Counted from the first letter of the stretch, positions 23,656 through 33,375 are shown. The stretch is DNA of 64,000 nucleotides from DATARH01 sp036489765 (GCA_036489765.1 DASXFE010000087.1:32966-96965); one strand, 5' to 3'. Notes: generated from the sequence alone by a model not told the origin. Numbers and translations are program-made.

Positions 23656-25383
23656 ATGACTGCGAATGGCTGGGCCCAGATCGCGCTGTTCAGCGTGATC
23701 GTCCTCCTGCTGACGAAGCCGCTCGGCGGATACATGACCGGGGTCTTCAACGGCGAGCGCAATTTCCTGTCGCCGGTGCTGCGGCCGGTCGAGCGCGGCA
23801 TCTACTGGTGCTGCGGCGTCGACGAGCGGCGCGAGCAGCACTGGGTGACCTATGCGGTCGCGATGCTGTTCTTCAGCGCGGCCGGGTTTCTGACGCTGTA
23901 TGCGCTGCAGCGGCTGCAAGGGATGCTGCCGTTCAATCCGGCGGGGCAGGGGGCGATCGAGGAGGGCAGCGCCTTCAACACCTCGGTCAGCTTTGTCACC
24001 AACACCAACTGGCAATCCTACGTGCCGGAAACGACAATGAGCTACCTGACCCAGATGGCGGGCCTCACCGTCCACAATTTCGTCTCGGCGGCGACGGGCA
24101 TCGCGCTGGCGATCGCGCTGGTGCGCGGGTTCGCGCGGCGTTCGGCGCAGACGGTGGGGAATTTCTGGGTCGATCTGACCCGCGGCACGCTCTACATCCT
24201 GCTGCCGATCTCGATCGTCGTCGGGCTCTTTTTCGTGTGGCAGGGCGTGCCGCAGAACCTCGGCGCCTACACCGAGGCGACGACGCTCGAAGGGGTGAAG
24301 CAGGTGATCGCGCAGGGCCCGGTGGCCTCGCAAGAGGTCATCAAGATGCTGGGCACCAACGGCGGCGGCTTTTTCGACGCCAACTCGGCGCACCCGTTCG
24401 AAAACCCGACCCCGCTCACCAACCTGGTGGAGATGGTGCTGATCTTCTCGATCGGCGCGGCCCTCACCAACGTCTTCGGCCGCATGGTCGGGAGCCAGGC
24501 GCAGGGCTGGGCGATCTTTGCCGTGATGGGGCTGCTGTTCCTCGCCGGCGTCGCGGTCGTCTATCCGAGCGAGGCCGGAGGCAACCCGCAATTCGCCGCG
24601 CTCCATGTCGACCAGGCCGCGTCGCCGCTCCAGGCCGGCGGCAACATGGAGGGCAAGGAGGTGCGGTTCGGCATCGCCCAATCGGCCCTCTTCACGACCG
24701 TCACCACCGATGCGTCGTGCGGCGCGGTCAACAACGCCCATGACAGCCTGATGCCGCTGGGCGGGATCGTGCCGATGATCAACATCATGCTGGGCGAGAT
24801 CATCTTCGGCGGGGTCGGCTCGGGCCTCTACGGGATGCTGCTGTTCGCCGTTCTCGCGGTGTTCATCGCCGGGCTGATGGTCGGGCGCACGCCCGAATAC
24901 CTCGGCAAGAAGATCGAGTCGAAAGAGGTCAAAATGGCCATGCTTGCCATCCTCGTCCTGCCGCTCTCGATCCTGGGTTTCAGCGCGCTGGCCACTGTGC
25001 TGCCGGCAGGGCTCGCGGGCACGGCCAACAGCGGCCCGCACGGGTTCAGCGAAATCCTCTACGCCTTCGACTCGGCGACCGGGAACAACGGCAGCGCCTT
25101 TGCAGGGCTGTCGGCGAACACGCCTTTTTACAACACGACGCTGAGCCTCGCGATGTTCATGGGCCGGTTCCTGATGATCGTGCCGATGCTCGCGGTCGCG
25201 GGGTCGCTCGCGGCGAAGAAGATCGTTCCGGCCTCGGCGGGCACGTTCCCAACCGATGGCGGGCTCTTCGTCGGGCTTCTGATCGGCGTCATCGCGATCA
25301 CCGGCGGGCTCATCTACTTCCCGGCGGTGTCGCTCGGCCCGGTGGTCGAGCACCTCGCGATGCACGCCGGCACGCTCTACTAG
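23656..25383 (+). CDS. kdpA: Potassium-transporting ATPase subunit KdpA
   Basis: A 575-residue inner-membrane protein, the usual KdpA length, with about ten hydrophobic helices. The four selectivity-filter repeats are visible, for example NTSVSFVTNTNWQSY, GTNGGGFFDANSAHPFENP, TTDASCGAVNNAHDS and ATGNNGSAFAGL. It forms the high-affinity potassium channel of the KdpFABC pump. AAGGAG sits 6 bases before the ATG. It is followed 12 bases later by kdpB. Confidence 0.96.
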   Translation: MTANGWAQIALFSVIVLLLTKPLGGYMTGVFNGERNFLSPVLRPVERGIYWCCGVDERREQHWVTYAVAMLFFSAAGFLTLYALQRLQGMLPFNPAGQGAIEEGSAFNTSVSFVTNTNWQSYVPETTMSYLTQMAGLTVHNFVSAATGIALAIALVRGFARRSAQTVGNFWVDLTRGTLYILLPISIVVGLFFVWQGVPQNLGAYTEATTLEGVKQVIAQGPVASQEVIKMLGTNGGGFFDANSAHPFENPTPLTNLVEMVLIFSIGAALTNVFGRMVGSQAQGWAIFAVMGLLFLAGVAVVYPSEAGGNPQFAALHVDQAASPLQAGGNMEGKEVRFGIAQSALFTTVTTDASCGAVNNAHDSLMPLGGIVPMINIMLGEIIFGGVGSGLYGMLLFAVLAVFIAGLMVGRTPEYLGKKIESKEVKMAMLAILVLPLSILGFSALATVLPAGLAGTANSGPHGFSEILYAFDSATGNNGSAFAGLSANTPFYNTTLSLAMFMGRFLMIVPMLAVAGSLAAKKIVPASAGTFPTDGGLFVGLLIGVIAITGGLIYFPAVSLGPVVEHLAMHAGTLY

Positions 25384-25401
25384 GCCCCGAGAGGCATGGT
25401 C

Positions 25402-27495
25402 ATGGACATCTCATCGAGCATCTCCAGTCAACCGCGGGCGCAGGCTGCGTCGCTGACCGACGCCGGGATCGTCGTCCCGGCGATCGGCGAGGCATTCAAG
25501 AAGCTCAACCCGCGCGTCATGATCCGCAACCCGGTCATGTTCGTCGTCGAGATCGTGGCGGCGCTGACGACGATCCTGTTCGTCCGCGATCTCGTCGCCG
25601 GCATCGGGCACTACGGTTTTGCGCTGCAGATCAACATCTGGCTGTGGTTCACCGTCGTCTTCGCCAATTTCGCCGAGGCGGTCGCCGAAGGGCGCGGCAA
25701 GGCGCAGGCGGCGACGCTCCGCCGCAGCAAGACCGAGACGACCGCCAAGCTGCTCTTCGGCAAGGGCCGGGAGTGGCGGGAAGTCAACGGCGTGTCGTTG
25801 AAGCAGGGCGACATCGTGCTGGTCGAGGCCGGCGACGTCATCCCGAGCGACGGCGATGTCGTCGAGGGCGTCGCCTCGGTCAACGAGGCCGCCATCACCG
25901 GCGAGTCGGCGCCGGTCATCCGCGAAAGCGGCGGCGACCGCTCGGCCGTCACCGGCGGGACCGAGGTTATTTCCGACTGGATCAAGGTCAAGATCACCGC
26001 AGCGCAGGGACATACCTTTCTCGACCGCATGATCGCGCTCGTCGAGGGCGCCGAGCGGCAGAAAACGCCGAACGAGATCGCGCTCAACATTCTGCTCGCC
26101 GGCCTGACGATCATCTTTGTCTTCGCGGTCGCGACGATTCCCTCCTTTGTCTCCTATGCTGGCGGCGTCGCCTCGGTGCTGGTGCTGGTGGCGCTCTTCG
26201 TGTGCCTCATCCCGACGACGATCGGCGCCCTCCTGTCGGCGATCGGCATCGCCGGGATGGACCGGCTGGTGCGGTTCAACGTGCTGGCGATGTCGGGCCG
26301 TGCGGTCGAGGCGGCGGGCGATGTCGACACGCTGCTCCTCGACAAGACCGGCACGATCACGATCGGGAACCGCCAGGCGACCGAGTTTCTGCCGGTTTCC
26401 GGCGCCGACCTGCGCGAGCTGGCCGAGGCGGCGCTGTTCGCTTCGCTCTCGGACGAGACCCCGGAAGGCCGCTCGATCGTCGTCCTGGCCCGCGAGAAAT
26501 ACGGGGTTTCCGGAGCGACCGAGGGCAATGCCCGCTTCATTCCGTTCTCGGCGCAAACGCGGATCAGCGGCGTCGATCTCGGCGGCATGACGATCCGCAA
26601 GGGCGCGGTCGATGCAGTGCTGAAATTCGTCAAACAAGGTGCGGGCGACGGTGGCACGATGGTTGGAGTGCGCGCCGATGCGGCGGCCGAGCTCAACGCG
26701 ATCGCCGAACGCATCGCCAAATCCGGCGGTACGCCGCTCGCGGTCGCGAAAAACGAGTGCCTCCTCGGCGTCATCCACCTGAAGGACATCGTCAAGGGCG
26801 GCATCCGCGAGCGCTTCTCGGCGCTCAGGCAGATGGGCATCCGCACCGTCATGATCACCGGCGACAACCCGATGACCGCGGCGGCCATCGCGGCCGAGGC
26901 CGGGGTCGACGATTTCCTCGCCCAGGCGACGCCCGAGGACAAGCTCGCACTCATTCGTGAAGAGCAGGGCAAGGGCAAGCTTGTCGCGATGTGCGGCGAC
27001 GGCACCAACGATGCGCCGGCGCTGGCGCAGTCCGATGTCGGCGTTGCGATGAACACCGGCACGATGGCGGCGCGCGAGGCCGGCAACATGGTCGATCTCG
27101 ACAGCGATCCTACGAAGCTCATCGAGATCGTCGAGATCGGCAAGCAACTCCTGATGACCCGCGGGGCCTTGACGACGTTCTCGATCGCCAACGACGTCGC
27201 CAAGTATTTCGCGATCATCCCGGCGATGTTCCTGGCGTTCTACCCGCAGCTCCAGGCGCTCAACGTGATGGGCCTCGAGACACCGCAAAGCGCGATCCTG
27301 TCGGCGATCATCTTCAACGCCCTCATCATCGTCGCGCTGATCCCGCTCGCCCTCAAAGGCGTGAAGTACCGCCCGATCGGCGCCGCCGCGATCCTCCGCC
27401 GCAACCTCCTCGTCTACGGTCTCGGCGGCATCATCGTGCCGTTTATCGGCATCAAGCTGATCGACATGCTGGTGACCGCGGTGGGGCTCGCGTGA
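25402..27495 (+). CDS. kdpB: Potassium-transporting ATPase ATP-binding subunit KdpB
   Basis: A 697-residue P-type ATPase. The phosphorylation motif DKTGTIT lies near residue 314, the TGES actuator loop (AAITGESAPV) near 170, and the hinge GDGTNDAPALAQ near 532. It hydrolyses ATP to drive potassium uptake through KdpA. An in-frame ATG at 25396 is also possible, but the GAGAGG before it is only one base away, while the ATG at 25402 has 7 bases of spacing. kdpC begins 87 bases downstream, after a palindromic repeat. Confidence 0.95.
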   Translation: MDISSSISSQPRAQAASLTDAGIVVPAIGEAFKKLNPRVMIRNPVMFVVEIVAALTTILFVRDLVAGIGHYGFALQINIWLWFTVVFANFAEAVAEGRGKAQAATLRRSKTETTAKLLFGKGREWREVNGVSLKQGDIVLVEAGDVIPSDGDVVEGVASVNEAAITGESAPVIRESGGDRSAVTGGTEVISDWIKVKITAAQGHTFLDRMIALVEGAERQKTPNEIALNILLAGLTIIFVFAVATIPSFVSYAGGVASVLVLVALFVCLIPTTIGALLSAIGIAGMDRLVRFNVLAMSGRAVEAAGDVDTLLLDKTGTITIGNRQATEFLPVSGADLRELAEAALFASLSDETPEGRSIVVLAREKYGVSGATEGNARFIPFSAQTRISGVDLGGMTIRKGAVDAVLKFVKQGAGDGGTMVGVRADAAAELNAIAERIAKSGGTPLAVAKNECLLGVIHLKDIVKGGIRERFSALRQMGIRTVMITGDNPMTAAAIAAEAGVDDFLAQATPEDKLALIREEQGKGKLVAMCGDGTNDAPALAQSDVGVAMNTGTMAAREAGNMVDLDSDPTKLIEIVEIGKQLLMTRGALTTFSIANDVAKYFAIIPAMFLAFYPQLQALNVMGLETPQSAILSAIIFNALIIVALIPLALKGVKYRPIGAAAILRRNLLVYGLGGIIVPFIGIKLIDMLVTAVGLA

Positions 27496-27525
27496 TGCTC
27501 GCTCACACCTCTCAAACGATGCTCG

Positions 27526-27555
27526 TTCCGGGTTCCGGCTGCGCCTGCCCCGGAA
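27526..27555. repeat. Palindromic repeat between kdpB and kdpC
   Basis: TTCCGGG near 27526 and CCCCGGAA at 27548-27555 flank TTCCGGCTGCGCCTG, forming an imperfect hairpin in the 87-base kdpB-kdpC gap. It is the only sizeable gap in an otherwise tight operon and may influence mRNA stability or stoichiometry. Confidence 0.5.
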
Positions 27556-27582
27556 TGACCTGAAGAAATGAAGGCATAGGCT

Positions 27583-28212
27583 ATGCTGAAAGAAATCCGC
27601 CCAGCGATCGTGATGATCGTTGTGATGACCGTCATCACCGGGCTCGCCTACCCGCTCGGCATGACCGGGCTTGCCCAGCTCGTCTTTCCGCGACAGGCCA
27701 ATGGCAGCCTGATCGAACGGGACGGCAAGGTGATCGGGTCTGGACTGATCGGGCAGAATTTCACTGGCGACAAGTATTTCCACGGCCGCCCGTCGGCAAC
27801 GACGGAGCCCGACCCGAAGGACCCGGCGAAGACGGTGGCGGTGCCCTACGCCGCCGACAACTCGGGCGCCTCCAATGCCGGGCCGACGGCGAAGGCGCTC
27901 GTCGACCGCGTCGAGGACGACACCGCGAGGCTTCAGGCGGAAAACCCGAATACGCCGGTGCCGGTCGATCTGGTCACGACCTCGGCGAGCGGGCTCGATC
28001 CCGACATCACCCCGGCCGGCGCCGAGTTCCAGGTGCCGCGGGTGGCGAGGGCGCGCGGGATCGGCGAGGACAAGCTGCGGCAGCTCATCGCCGACAACAC
28101 GACGGACCGCACCCTTGGTATACTGGGCGAGAAGCGGGTCAACGTTCTGGCGCTGAACCTGGCGCTCGACGCCGCGATGTCAGGCGGAAAGCAGCCTGGG
28201 GAGAGTAAATAG
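27583..28212 (+). CDS. kdpC: Potassium-transporting ATPase subunit KdpC
   Basis: A 209-residue protein with an N-terminal membrane anchor (residues 8-28) and a periplasmic domain with the family motifs GLIGQNFTGDKYFHGRPSA, PVDLVTTSASGLDPDITPAGAEFQVPRVARARG, and LGILGEKRVNVLALNLALD. KdpC assists potassium binding and assembly of the pump. kdpD reading starts within a couple of bases of its stop codon. Confidence 0.95.
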   Translation: MLKEIRPAIVMIVVMTVITGLAYPLGMTGLAQLVFPRQANGSLIERDGKVIGSGLIGQNFTGDKYFHGRPSATTEPDPKDPAKTVAVPYAADNSGASNAGPTAKALVDRVEDDTARLQAENPNTPVPVDLVTTSASGLDPDITPAGAEFQVPRVARARGIGEDKLRQLIADNTTDRTLGILGEKRVNVLALNLALDAAMSGGKQPGESK

Positions 28213-28213
28213 C

Positions 28214-30910
28214 CTGGCCGACACCAACGCCCTCGACACCGATCAGCGGCCGTCGCCCGAGGCCCTGCTGGAAGAGGCCAAGCGGGAGGGGCGCGGCCGT
28301 CTGAAGATTTTCCTCGGCGCCGCGCCGGGGGTGGGCAAAACCTACGAGATGCTGCTGACCGCGCAGGCCAAAAAGCGCGACGGCGTCGACACTGTCGTCG
28401 GAATCGTCGAGACGCATGGGCGCAAGGAGACGGAGGCTCTGCTCGCCGGGCTCGAAATCGTCCCGCGCCGGGTTACCGAGCACAACGGCATCCATCTCGA
28501 CGAGATGGACCTCGACGCGATCCTGGCGCGCCGGCCGCAGCTCGTCATGGTCGACGAGCTTGCCCACACCAACGCGCTGGGCGGCCGGCACCCCAAACGC
28601 TATCTCGATGTCGAGGAATTGCTCGACGCCGGGATCGACGTGTGCACGACCCTGAACATCCAGCACCTCGAAAGCCTCAACGACGTCGTCGCCAAGATCA
28701 CCCGCATCCGGGTGCGTGAGACCGTGCCCGATTCGATCATCGACCGCGCCGACGACGTCGAGGTCATCGACCTGACGCCCGACGACCTGATCCAACGGCT
28801 CAAGGACGGCAAGGTCTATGTGCCGCAGCAGGCGGCGCGCGCGGTGCGCCACTATTTCCATCCCGGCAATCTGACCGCGCTCCGCGAGCTCGCGCTCCGT
28901 GCCACGGCGCAGCGCGTCGACGAGCAGATGGTCACCTATATGCGCGCCCACGCGATCGCGGGACCGTGGGCGGCGGGCGAACGCGTGCTGGTCGGGGTCA
29001 ACGAGAACATGAGCGGCCCCGCATTGATGCGCGACGCGCGGCTCTTTGCCGACCGGCTGCGCGCGCCGTGGACCGCGATCCATATCGAGACGGCGCGCTC
29101 GCAGCGGCTCGGCGACGCCGCGCGCGACCGCATCAGCGAATGCCTGCGCCTCGCCCAGCAACTCGGCGGCGAGGCGATCACGGTTCCGGCCGCCGACGCG
29201 ACCCAGGGTCTCATCGATTACGCCCGCGTGAACAATTTCACCCATGTCGTGATCGCAAAGTCGCGCCGGTCGCGCTGGTCCGAGCTGTGGCGCGGGTCGA
29301 ACACGCATCGCCTCATTCGCCGCGCCGGCGACATCCACGTTCACGTCATCGCCGAGCCGCAGCGCGAGGCGACCGCGGTCGCCTCGGAGGACCAGGTCGA
29401 AACCGCCCCGGCGCACGGTGCGATCGAGCCGATGGCCTATGCCGGCAGCTTTGGAATGGTCGCGGCGGCGTTCGGGGTCGGGATCGGCATCCAGCATTTC
29501 CTGTCGGCGGCGAACATCTCGCTCGCGTTCCTGACCGCGGTACTGGCGAGCGCGATCGTCTACGGGCTCTGGCCGTCGCTTTTCGCATGCCTCGTCAGCG
29601 TCTTGACCTACAATTTCTTTTTCCTGCCGACGATCTACACCTTCACGATCGCCGACCCGGAGAATATCGTCGCGCTGTTCTTCTTCGCGGTCGTCGCGGT
29701 GATCGCGAGCAATCTCGCGTCACGGGTGCGGGCGCAAGCGGTTGCCGCACGGCAGCGCGCCGCGGTGACCGAAGACCTTTATCACTTCAGCGGCAAGCTC
29801 GCCGGGGTCTTCACCCTCGACGAGCTTCTGTGGGCGACCGCGTACCAGATCGCCCTGATGCTGAAGGTGCGCGTCGTGCTGCTCTTGCCGGAGGGCGAGA
29901 CGGTGACGGTCCGCGCCGGCTATCCGCCCGAGGACGAGCTCGACGGCGCCGACCTCGCGGCGGCGAACTGGTCCTGGCAGCACAACCATTCGGCCGGGCG
30001 GGGCGCCGATACCTTGCCGGGGGCGAAGCGGCTGTTCCTGCCGATGCGCACCGGGCGCGGCGCGGTCGGGGTGGTCGGCATCGACGGCGATCGGGCGGGA
30101 CCGCTGCTGACGCCCGACGAGCGGCGCCTCCTCGACGCGCTCGCCGACCAGGCGGCGCTGGCGATCGAGCGGATCAACCTCGCCGAAGATCTCGACCGCG
30201 CGACGATCGTCGCCGAGACCGAGCGGCTGCGCTCGGCGCTCCTTACATCGCTCTCGCACGACCTGCGCACCCCGCTCGCCTCGATCCTCGGCTCGGCGAC
30301 GAGCCTCCACACCTACGGCGGCCAACTCGACGAGGGGACGCTGAAGGAGCTGACCGGCACGATCCGCGAGGAGGCCGAGCGGCTCAACCGCTTTATCGCC
30401 AACCTGCTCGACATGACCCGGCTAGAATCGGGCGCCGTCGCGCCGCGCCCGTCCCCGGTCGATCTCGCCGAATTGGCCGGCAGCGCACTCGAACGCGCCG
30501 CGACGATCCTCGCCGGGCACCGGGTCGAGCTCGACATCACCGCCGACCTGCCGATGCTGAACCTCGACCCCGTGCTCTTCGAGCAGGTGCTCTTCAACCT
30601 CTTCGACAACGCGGCGAAATACGCGCCGGCGGGAACGATCGTGCGGCTCCTCGCGCGGCGCGACCGGGCACGCGTCAGGATCGATGTCATCGACGAGGGC
30701 CCCGGCATCGCCTCGACTGATCTCGAAAGGATCTTCGACAAGTTCTACCGCGTCCACGCGCAGGATCGGCAGCGCGCCGGCACCGGGCTCGGCCTGGCTA
30801 TCTGCCGCGGATTTGTCGAGGCGATGGGCGGCACGATCGTCGCCCGCAACCGAGCCGACCGCTCCGGCGCCGCGTTCACGATCAGCCTGCCGGCGGGGAC
30901 AAGCCCATGA
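28214..30910 (+). CDS. kdpD: Osmosensitive K+ channel histidine kinase KdpD (CTG start proposed)
   Basis: An 898-residue membrane sensor kinase of normal KdpD length. The N-terminal KdpD domain has Walker A GAAPGVGKT near residues 36-44, followed by a USP-like domain (about 250-370), four membrane helices (about 405-500), a GAF domain, the phospho-acceptor His near 682 (SLSHDLRTPLAS) and an HATPase domain with FNLFDNAAKYAP and GTGLGLAI. No ATG, GTG or TTG lies in frame before Walker A. CTG at 28214, after GGGGAG, gives the expected N-terminus (ADTNALDTDQRPSPEALL). The GTG at 28331 would destroy Walker A. Confidence 0.88.
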   Translation: MADTNALDTDQRPSPEALLEEAKREGRGRLKIFLGAAPGVGKTYEMLLTAQAKKRDGVDTVVGIVETHGRKETEALLAGLEIVPRRVTEHNGIHLDEMDLDAILARRPQLVMVDELAHTNALGGRHPKRYLDVEELLDAGIDVCTTLNIQHLESLNDVVAKITRIRVRETVPDSIIDRADDVEVIDLTPDDLIQRLKDGKVYVPQQAARAVRHYFHPGNLTALRELALRATAQRVDEQMVTYMRAHAIAGPWAAGERVLVGVNENMSGPALMRDARLFADRLRAPWTAIHIETARSQRLGDAARDRISECLRLAQQLGGEAITVPAADATQGLIDYARVNNFTHVVIAKSRRSRWSELWRGSNTHRLIRRAGDIHVHVIAEPQREATAVASEDQVETAPAHGAIEPMAYAGSFGMVAAAFGVGIGIQHFLSAANISLAFLTAVLASAIVYGLWPSLFACLVSVLTYNFFFLPTIYTFTIADPENIVALFFFAVVAVIASNLASRVRAQAVAARQRAAVTEDLYHFSGKLAGVFTLDELLWATAYQIALMLKVRVVLLLPEGETVTVRAGYPPEDELDGADLAAANWSWQHNHSAGRGADTLPGAKRLFLPMRTGRGAVGVVGIDGDRAGPLLTPDERRLLDALADQAALAIERINLAEDLDRATIVAETERLRSALLTSLSHDLRTPLASILGSATSLHTYGGQLDEGTLKELTGTIREEAERLNRFIANLLDMTRLESGAVAPRPSPVDLAELAGSALERAATILAGHRVELDITADLPMLNLDPVLFEQVLFNLFDNAAKYAPAGTIVRLLARRDRARVRIDVIDEGPGIASTDLERIFDKFYRVHAQDRQRAGTGLGLAICRGFVEAMGGTIVARNRADRSGAAFTISLPAGTSP

Positions 30911-31605
30911 GCACCGGCGCGACCCCGCTGCGCGTGCTCGTCGTCGACGACGAGCCGGCGATCCGCCGCTTTCTGCGCACGAGCCTCAGGGCCGAGGGCT
31001 ACGAGCCGGTCGAGGCCGAGACCGGAGAGGCGGCGCTCTCCGCGCTGTGCGGCCGGGCGCCCGACGTGATCGTGCTCGATCTCGGACTCCCCGGCATCGG
31101 CGGGCTCGACATCATTCGCCGCCTGCGTGGGCAGGGCTCGATCATCCCGATCATCGTGCTGACGAGCCGCACCGACGAGGCCGGCAAGGTCGAGGCGCTC
31201 GACCTTGGCGCCGACGACTATGTGACAAAGCCCTTTGGCGTCGACGAGTTCCTCGCCCGCATCCGCGCCGCCCTCAGGCATCGGCTGATGCAACAGGGCG
31301 AGTTGCCGGTGTTCCACAGCGGCGACCTGTCGGTCGACCTCGTCCGCCGCACCGTCACCGTGCGCGGCGCCGAGGTGAAACTGTCGCCGCGGGAATACGA
31401 CCTCTTGCGCCTCCTCGTCGCCCATGCCGGAAAGGTGCTGACCCACCGGATGATGCTGCGCGAGGTGTGGGGCGGCGAGGGCGATGTCCAGTACCTGCGC
31501 ATCTACATCCGCCAGCTCCGCCAAAAGATCGAGCCGGACCCGGAAAGGCCGACCCACATCGCCACCGAAACCGGGGTGGGATATCGACTGCGCATTCTGG
31601 ATTGA
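30907..31605 (+). CDS. kdpE: Two-component response regulator KdpE
   Basis: A 232-residue OmpR-type regulator. The receiver domain (residues 1-120) has the acidic pair VVDDEP, the phospho-acceptor Asp near residue 58 (VIVLDLGLPG) and Lys in YVTKPFG. The C-terminal winged helix (about 135-230) has LSPREYDLLRLLVAHAGKVLTH. Phosphorylated by KdpD, it activates kdpFABC under potassium limitation. Its ATG overlaps the kdpD stop (ATGA). Confidence 0.95.
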   Translation: MSTGATPLRVLVVDDEPAIRRFLRTSLRAEGYEPVEAETGEAALSALCGRAPDVIVLDLGLPGIGGLDIIRRLRGQGSIIPIIVLTSRTDEAGKVEALDLGADDYVTKPFGVDEFLARIRAALRHRLMQQGELPVFHSGDLSVDLVRRTVTVRGAEVKLSPREYDLLRLLVAHAGKVLTHRMMLREVWGGEGDVQYLRIYIRQLRQKIEPDPERPTHIATETGVGYRLRILD

Positions 31606-31619
31606 GGGGAGCAAGTAGC

Positions 31620-32008
31620 ATTTCACGCGCGGGCTCCCCGCTATCGCAAAGGCGTAACCATCGCGAGGAGGCCGATCTCACCGACATCAACCAGTCGCTC
31701 TCGGCCGGGTTCTCGCTGGCCGGCGCCCGCTGGGTGCGGCCAGACGACACGGTTGGGCTTGCCGGCGTCGTCAACCGCATCTCGCATGACGGCAAGCCTT
31801 ATCTCGAAGCCGGCGGACTCGGCGGATCATCGGCGACGGCCCATTGACCCATGCCGGCCCGGAGCAGATCGTCGAAGCCTATTACTCGCTGCCACTCTTC
31901 AAGGTCGCGCATGTGACCGGCGACTATCAGTTCGTCAACAACCGCGGGTACAACCGCGACCGAGGCCCTATCCAAGTGTTCGCCATGAGGGCGCATGTGG
32001 AGTTCTAG
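31620..32008 (+). pseudogene. Decayed 3' end of an OprB-type carbohydrate porin
   Basis: The first frame encodes DLTDINQSLSAGFSLAGARW and VRPDDTVGLAGVVNRISHDG, ending in a stop at 31845-31847. The next frame, from about 31826, continues IIGDGPLTHAGPEQIVEAYY and then VTGDYQFVNNRGYNRDRGP to a stop at 32006-32008. Both match consecutive parts of the C-terminal barrel of OprB porins. A one-base deletion near 31824 breaks the frame, and the N-terminal two thirds are missing. The intact porin gene starts 14 bases before this remnant ends. Confidence 0.75.
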
Positions 32009-33368
32009 GGGACCGCTTCTCGTTTTTGCAACGCTGCTGCTCTGCACGGCGGCGCGGGCCGACGACGTCTCTCCGTCGAACCCGCCGAACTCGCCCGACG
32101 ACGACGAGCAGCACCATCTGTTCGCGAACTGGGGCGGGCTGCGCGACCGGCTCAAGGAGTGGGGCATCAAGCTCGACCTCGTGGAGCAGAGCGAGGTCTG
32201 GGGCGACCTCGCGGGTGGCCGGAGGCAAGGCGCGGTCTATGACGGCCTGACGATCGCCGACGTAAAGCTCAACCTCGACAAGATGATCGGCTGGACGGGC
32301 GGCTGGGTTTACGCGAGCGCCTTCAACATCCATGGCCGCGGGCCCTCGGGCAATCTCGCCGGCAACATGCAGCTCGTCAGCAATGTCGAGGCGACGCGCG
32401 ACACCAAGCTTTACGACCTGTGGTTCGCCCAGCATCTCTGGGACGACAAGCTCGACATCCGCTTTGGCCAGGAAGGCGCCAACGACGAGATGATGACGAG
32501 CCAATACGCGGGCCTGTTTCTCAATTCGAGCTTCGGGTTTCCCGGTTTGCCGGCGGCCGACCTGCCGTCGGGCGGGCCGAACTATCCGATGGCGACGCCC
32601 TTTGCCCGGGTAAAGGTTCAGGCGAGCGATGCGCTGACGCTCGTCGGCGCCGTCTTCAACGGCGACCCGGCGCCGCCCGGCACCGGCGACCCGCAGCTTC
32701 GCGACGCCGGCGGTACCGCGTTCCGCCTCAACGACCACACTCTCGGCGTTGGCGAGGTATGGTACTCGGTCGGGCAGGGGAAGGGTGAGCTGCCGGGCAC
32801 CTACAAGCTCGGCGCCTGGTATTCGTCATTCCCCTTCGCCGACCAGCGCTTCGATACGAATGGCGTGTCGCTCGCAAGCCCGCTCAGCAACGGCCGTCCG
32901 CTGATGCATTCGGGCGGCTACGCGATCTACGGCATCGTCGACCAGATGGTCTGGCAGCCGCCCGACGCGTGCGACGGTTGCGGGATCGGCCTCTTCGCGC
33001 AGGTGATGGGGGCGCCGAGCCGGTTCAATCTCAGCGACCTCTTCGTCGAGGGCGGGTTGAACTGGAAAGGGGTGTTCAAAGGCCGCGACAACGACACGCT
33101 GGGCCTCGGCGTGTCGTATGTCGGGATCAGTCCGGCGGCCCAGGCCTTCAGCGGCGACGTGATCGCCTTCGCCGGCACCGGCACGCGCTATGCCGGCAAC
33201 GAGACCGTGATCGAGCTGACCTACGCCTACAAGGCGACGCTGTGGCTCGCGCTGCAGCCCGATCTGCAATACGTGATCAACCCGAATGCCGGTATCCCCA
33301 CCGCCTCGAGCCCCGTGCCGCTGAAGAACGCGCTGGTCGCCGGCATGCACGTCACGGTCCTGTTCTGA
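31995..33368 (+). CDS. Carbohydrate porin, OprB family
   Basis: A 457-residue outer-membrane porin with a signal peptide (residues 1-22, ending ARA). The mature protein begins with an acidic stretch, then NWGGLRDRLKEWGIKLDLVEQSEVW, the usual OprB start, and ends in the barrel strand AGMHVTVLF with a terminal Phe. OprB-type porins let sugars or other small solutes diffuse across the outer membrane. The start ATG lies inside the upstream porin remnant, so its original promoter may have been lost or borrowed; it could also be read from the kdp transcript. Confidence 0.85.
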   Translation: MWSSRGPLLVFATLLLCTAARADDVSPSNPPNSPDDDEQHHLFANWGGLRDRLKEWGIKLDLVEQSEVWGDLAGGRRQGAVYDGLTIADVKLNLDKMIGWTGGWVYASAFNIHGRGPSGNLAGNMQLVSNVEATRDTKLYDLWFAQHLWDDKLDIRFGQEGANDEMMTSQYAGLFLNSSFGFPGLPAADLPSGGPNYPMATPFARVKVQASDALTLVGAVFNGDPAPPGTGDPQLRDAGGTAFRLNDHTLGVGEVWYSVGQGKGELPGTYKLGAWYSSFPFADQRFDTNGVSLASPLSNGRPLMHSGGYAIYGIVDQMVWQPPDACDGCGIGLFAQVMGAPSRFNLSDLFVEGGLNWKGVFKGRDNDTLGLGVSYVGISPAAQAFSGDVIAFAGTGTRYAGNETVIELTYAYKATLWLALQPDLQYVINPNAGIPTASSPVPLKNALVAGMHVTVLF

Positions 33369-33375
33369 GGGTCCC

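Noticed and set aside
25411..27783. Long open frames on the strand opposite kdpB (and similar ones opposite kdpA, smc, the MetE-like gene and homospermidine synthase)
   Set aside because: GC-rich codon bias leaves few stops in the antisense frames; the sense genes have complete conserved motifs and the antisense products are low-complexity Arg/Ala/Gly sequence.
30684..31847. Long plus-strand frame crossing kdpE
   Set aside because: It is a shadow of kdpE; only its last part (after about 31620) is meaningful, as the porin remnant.
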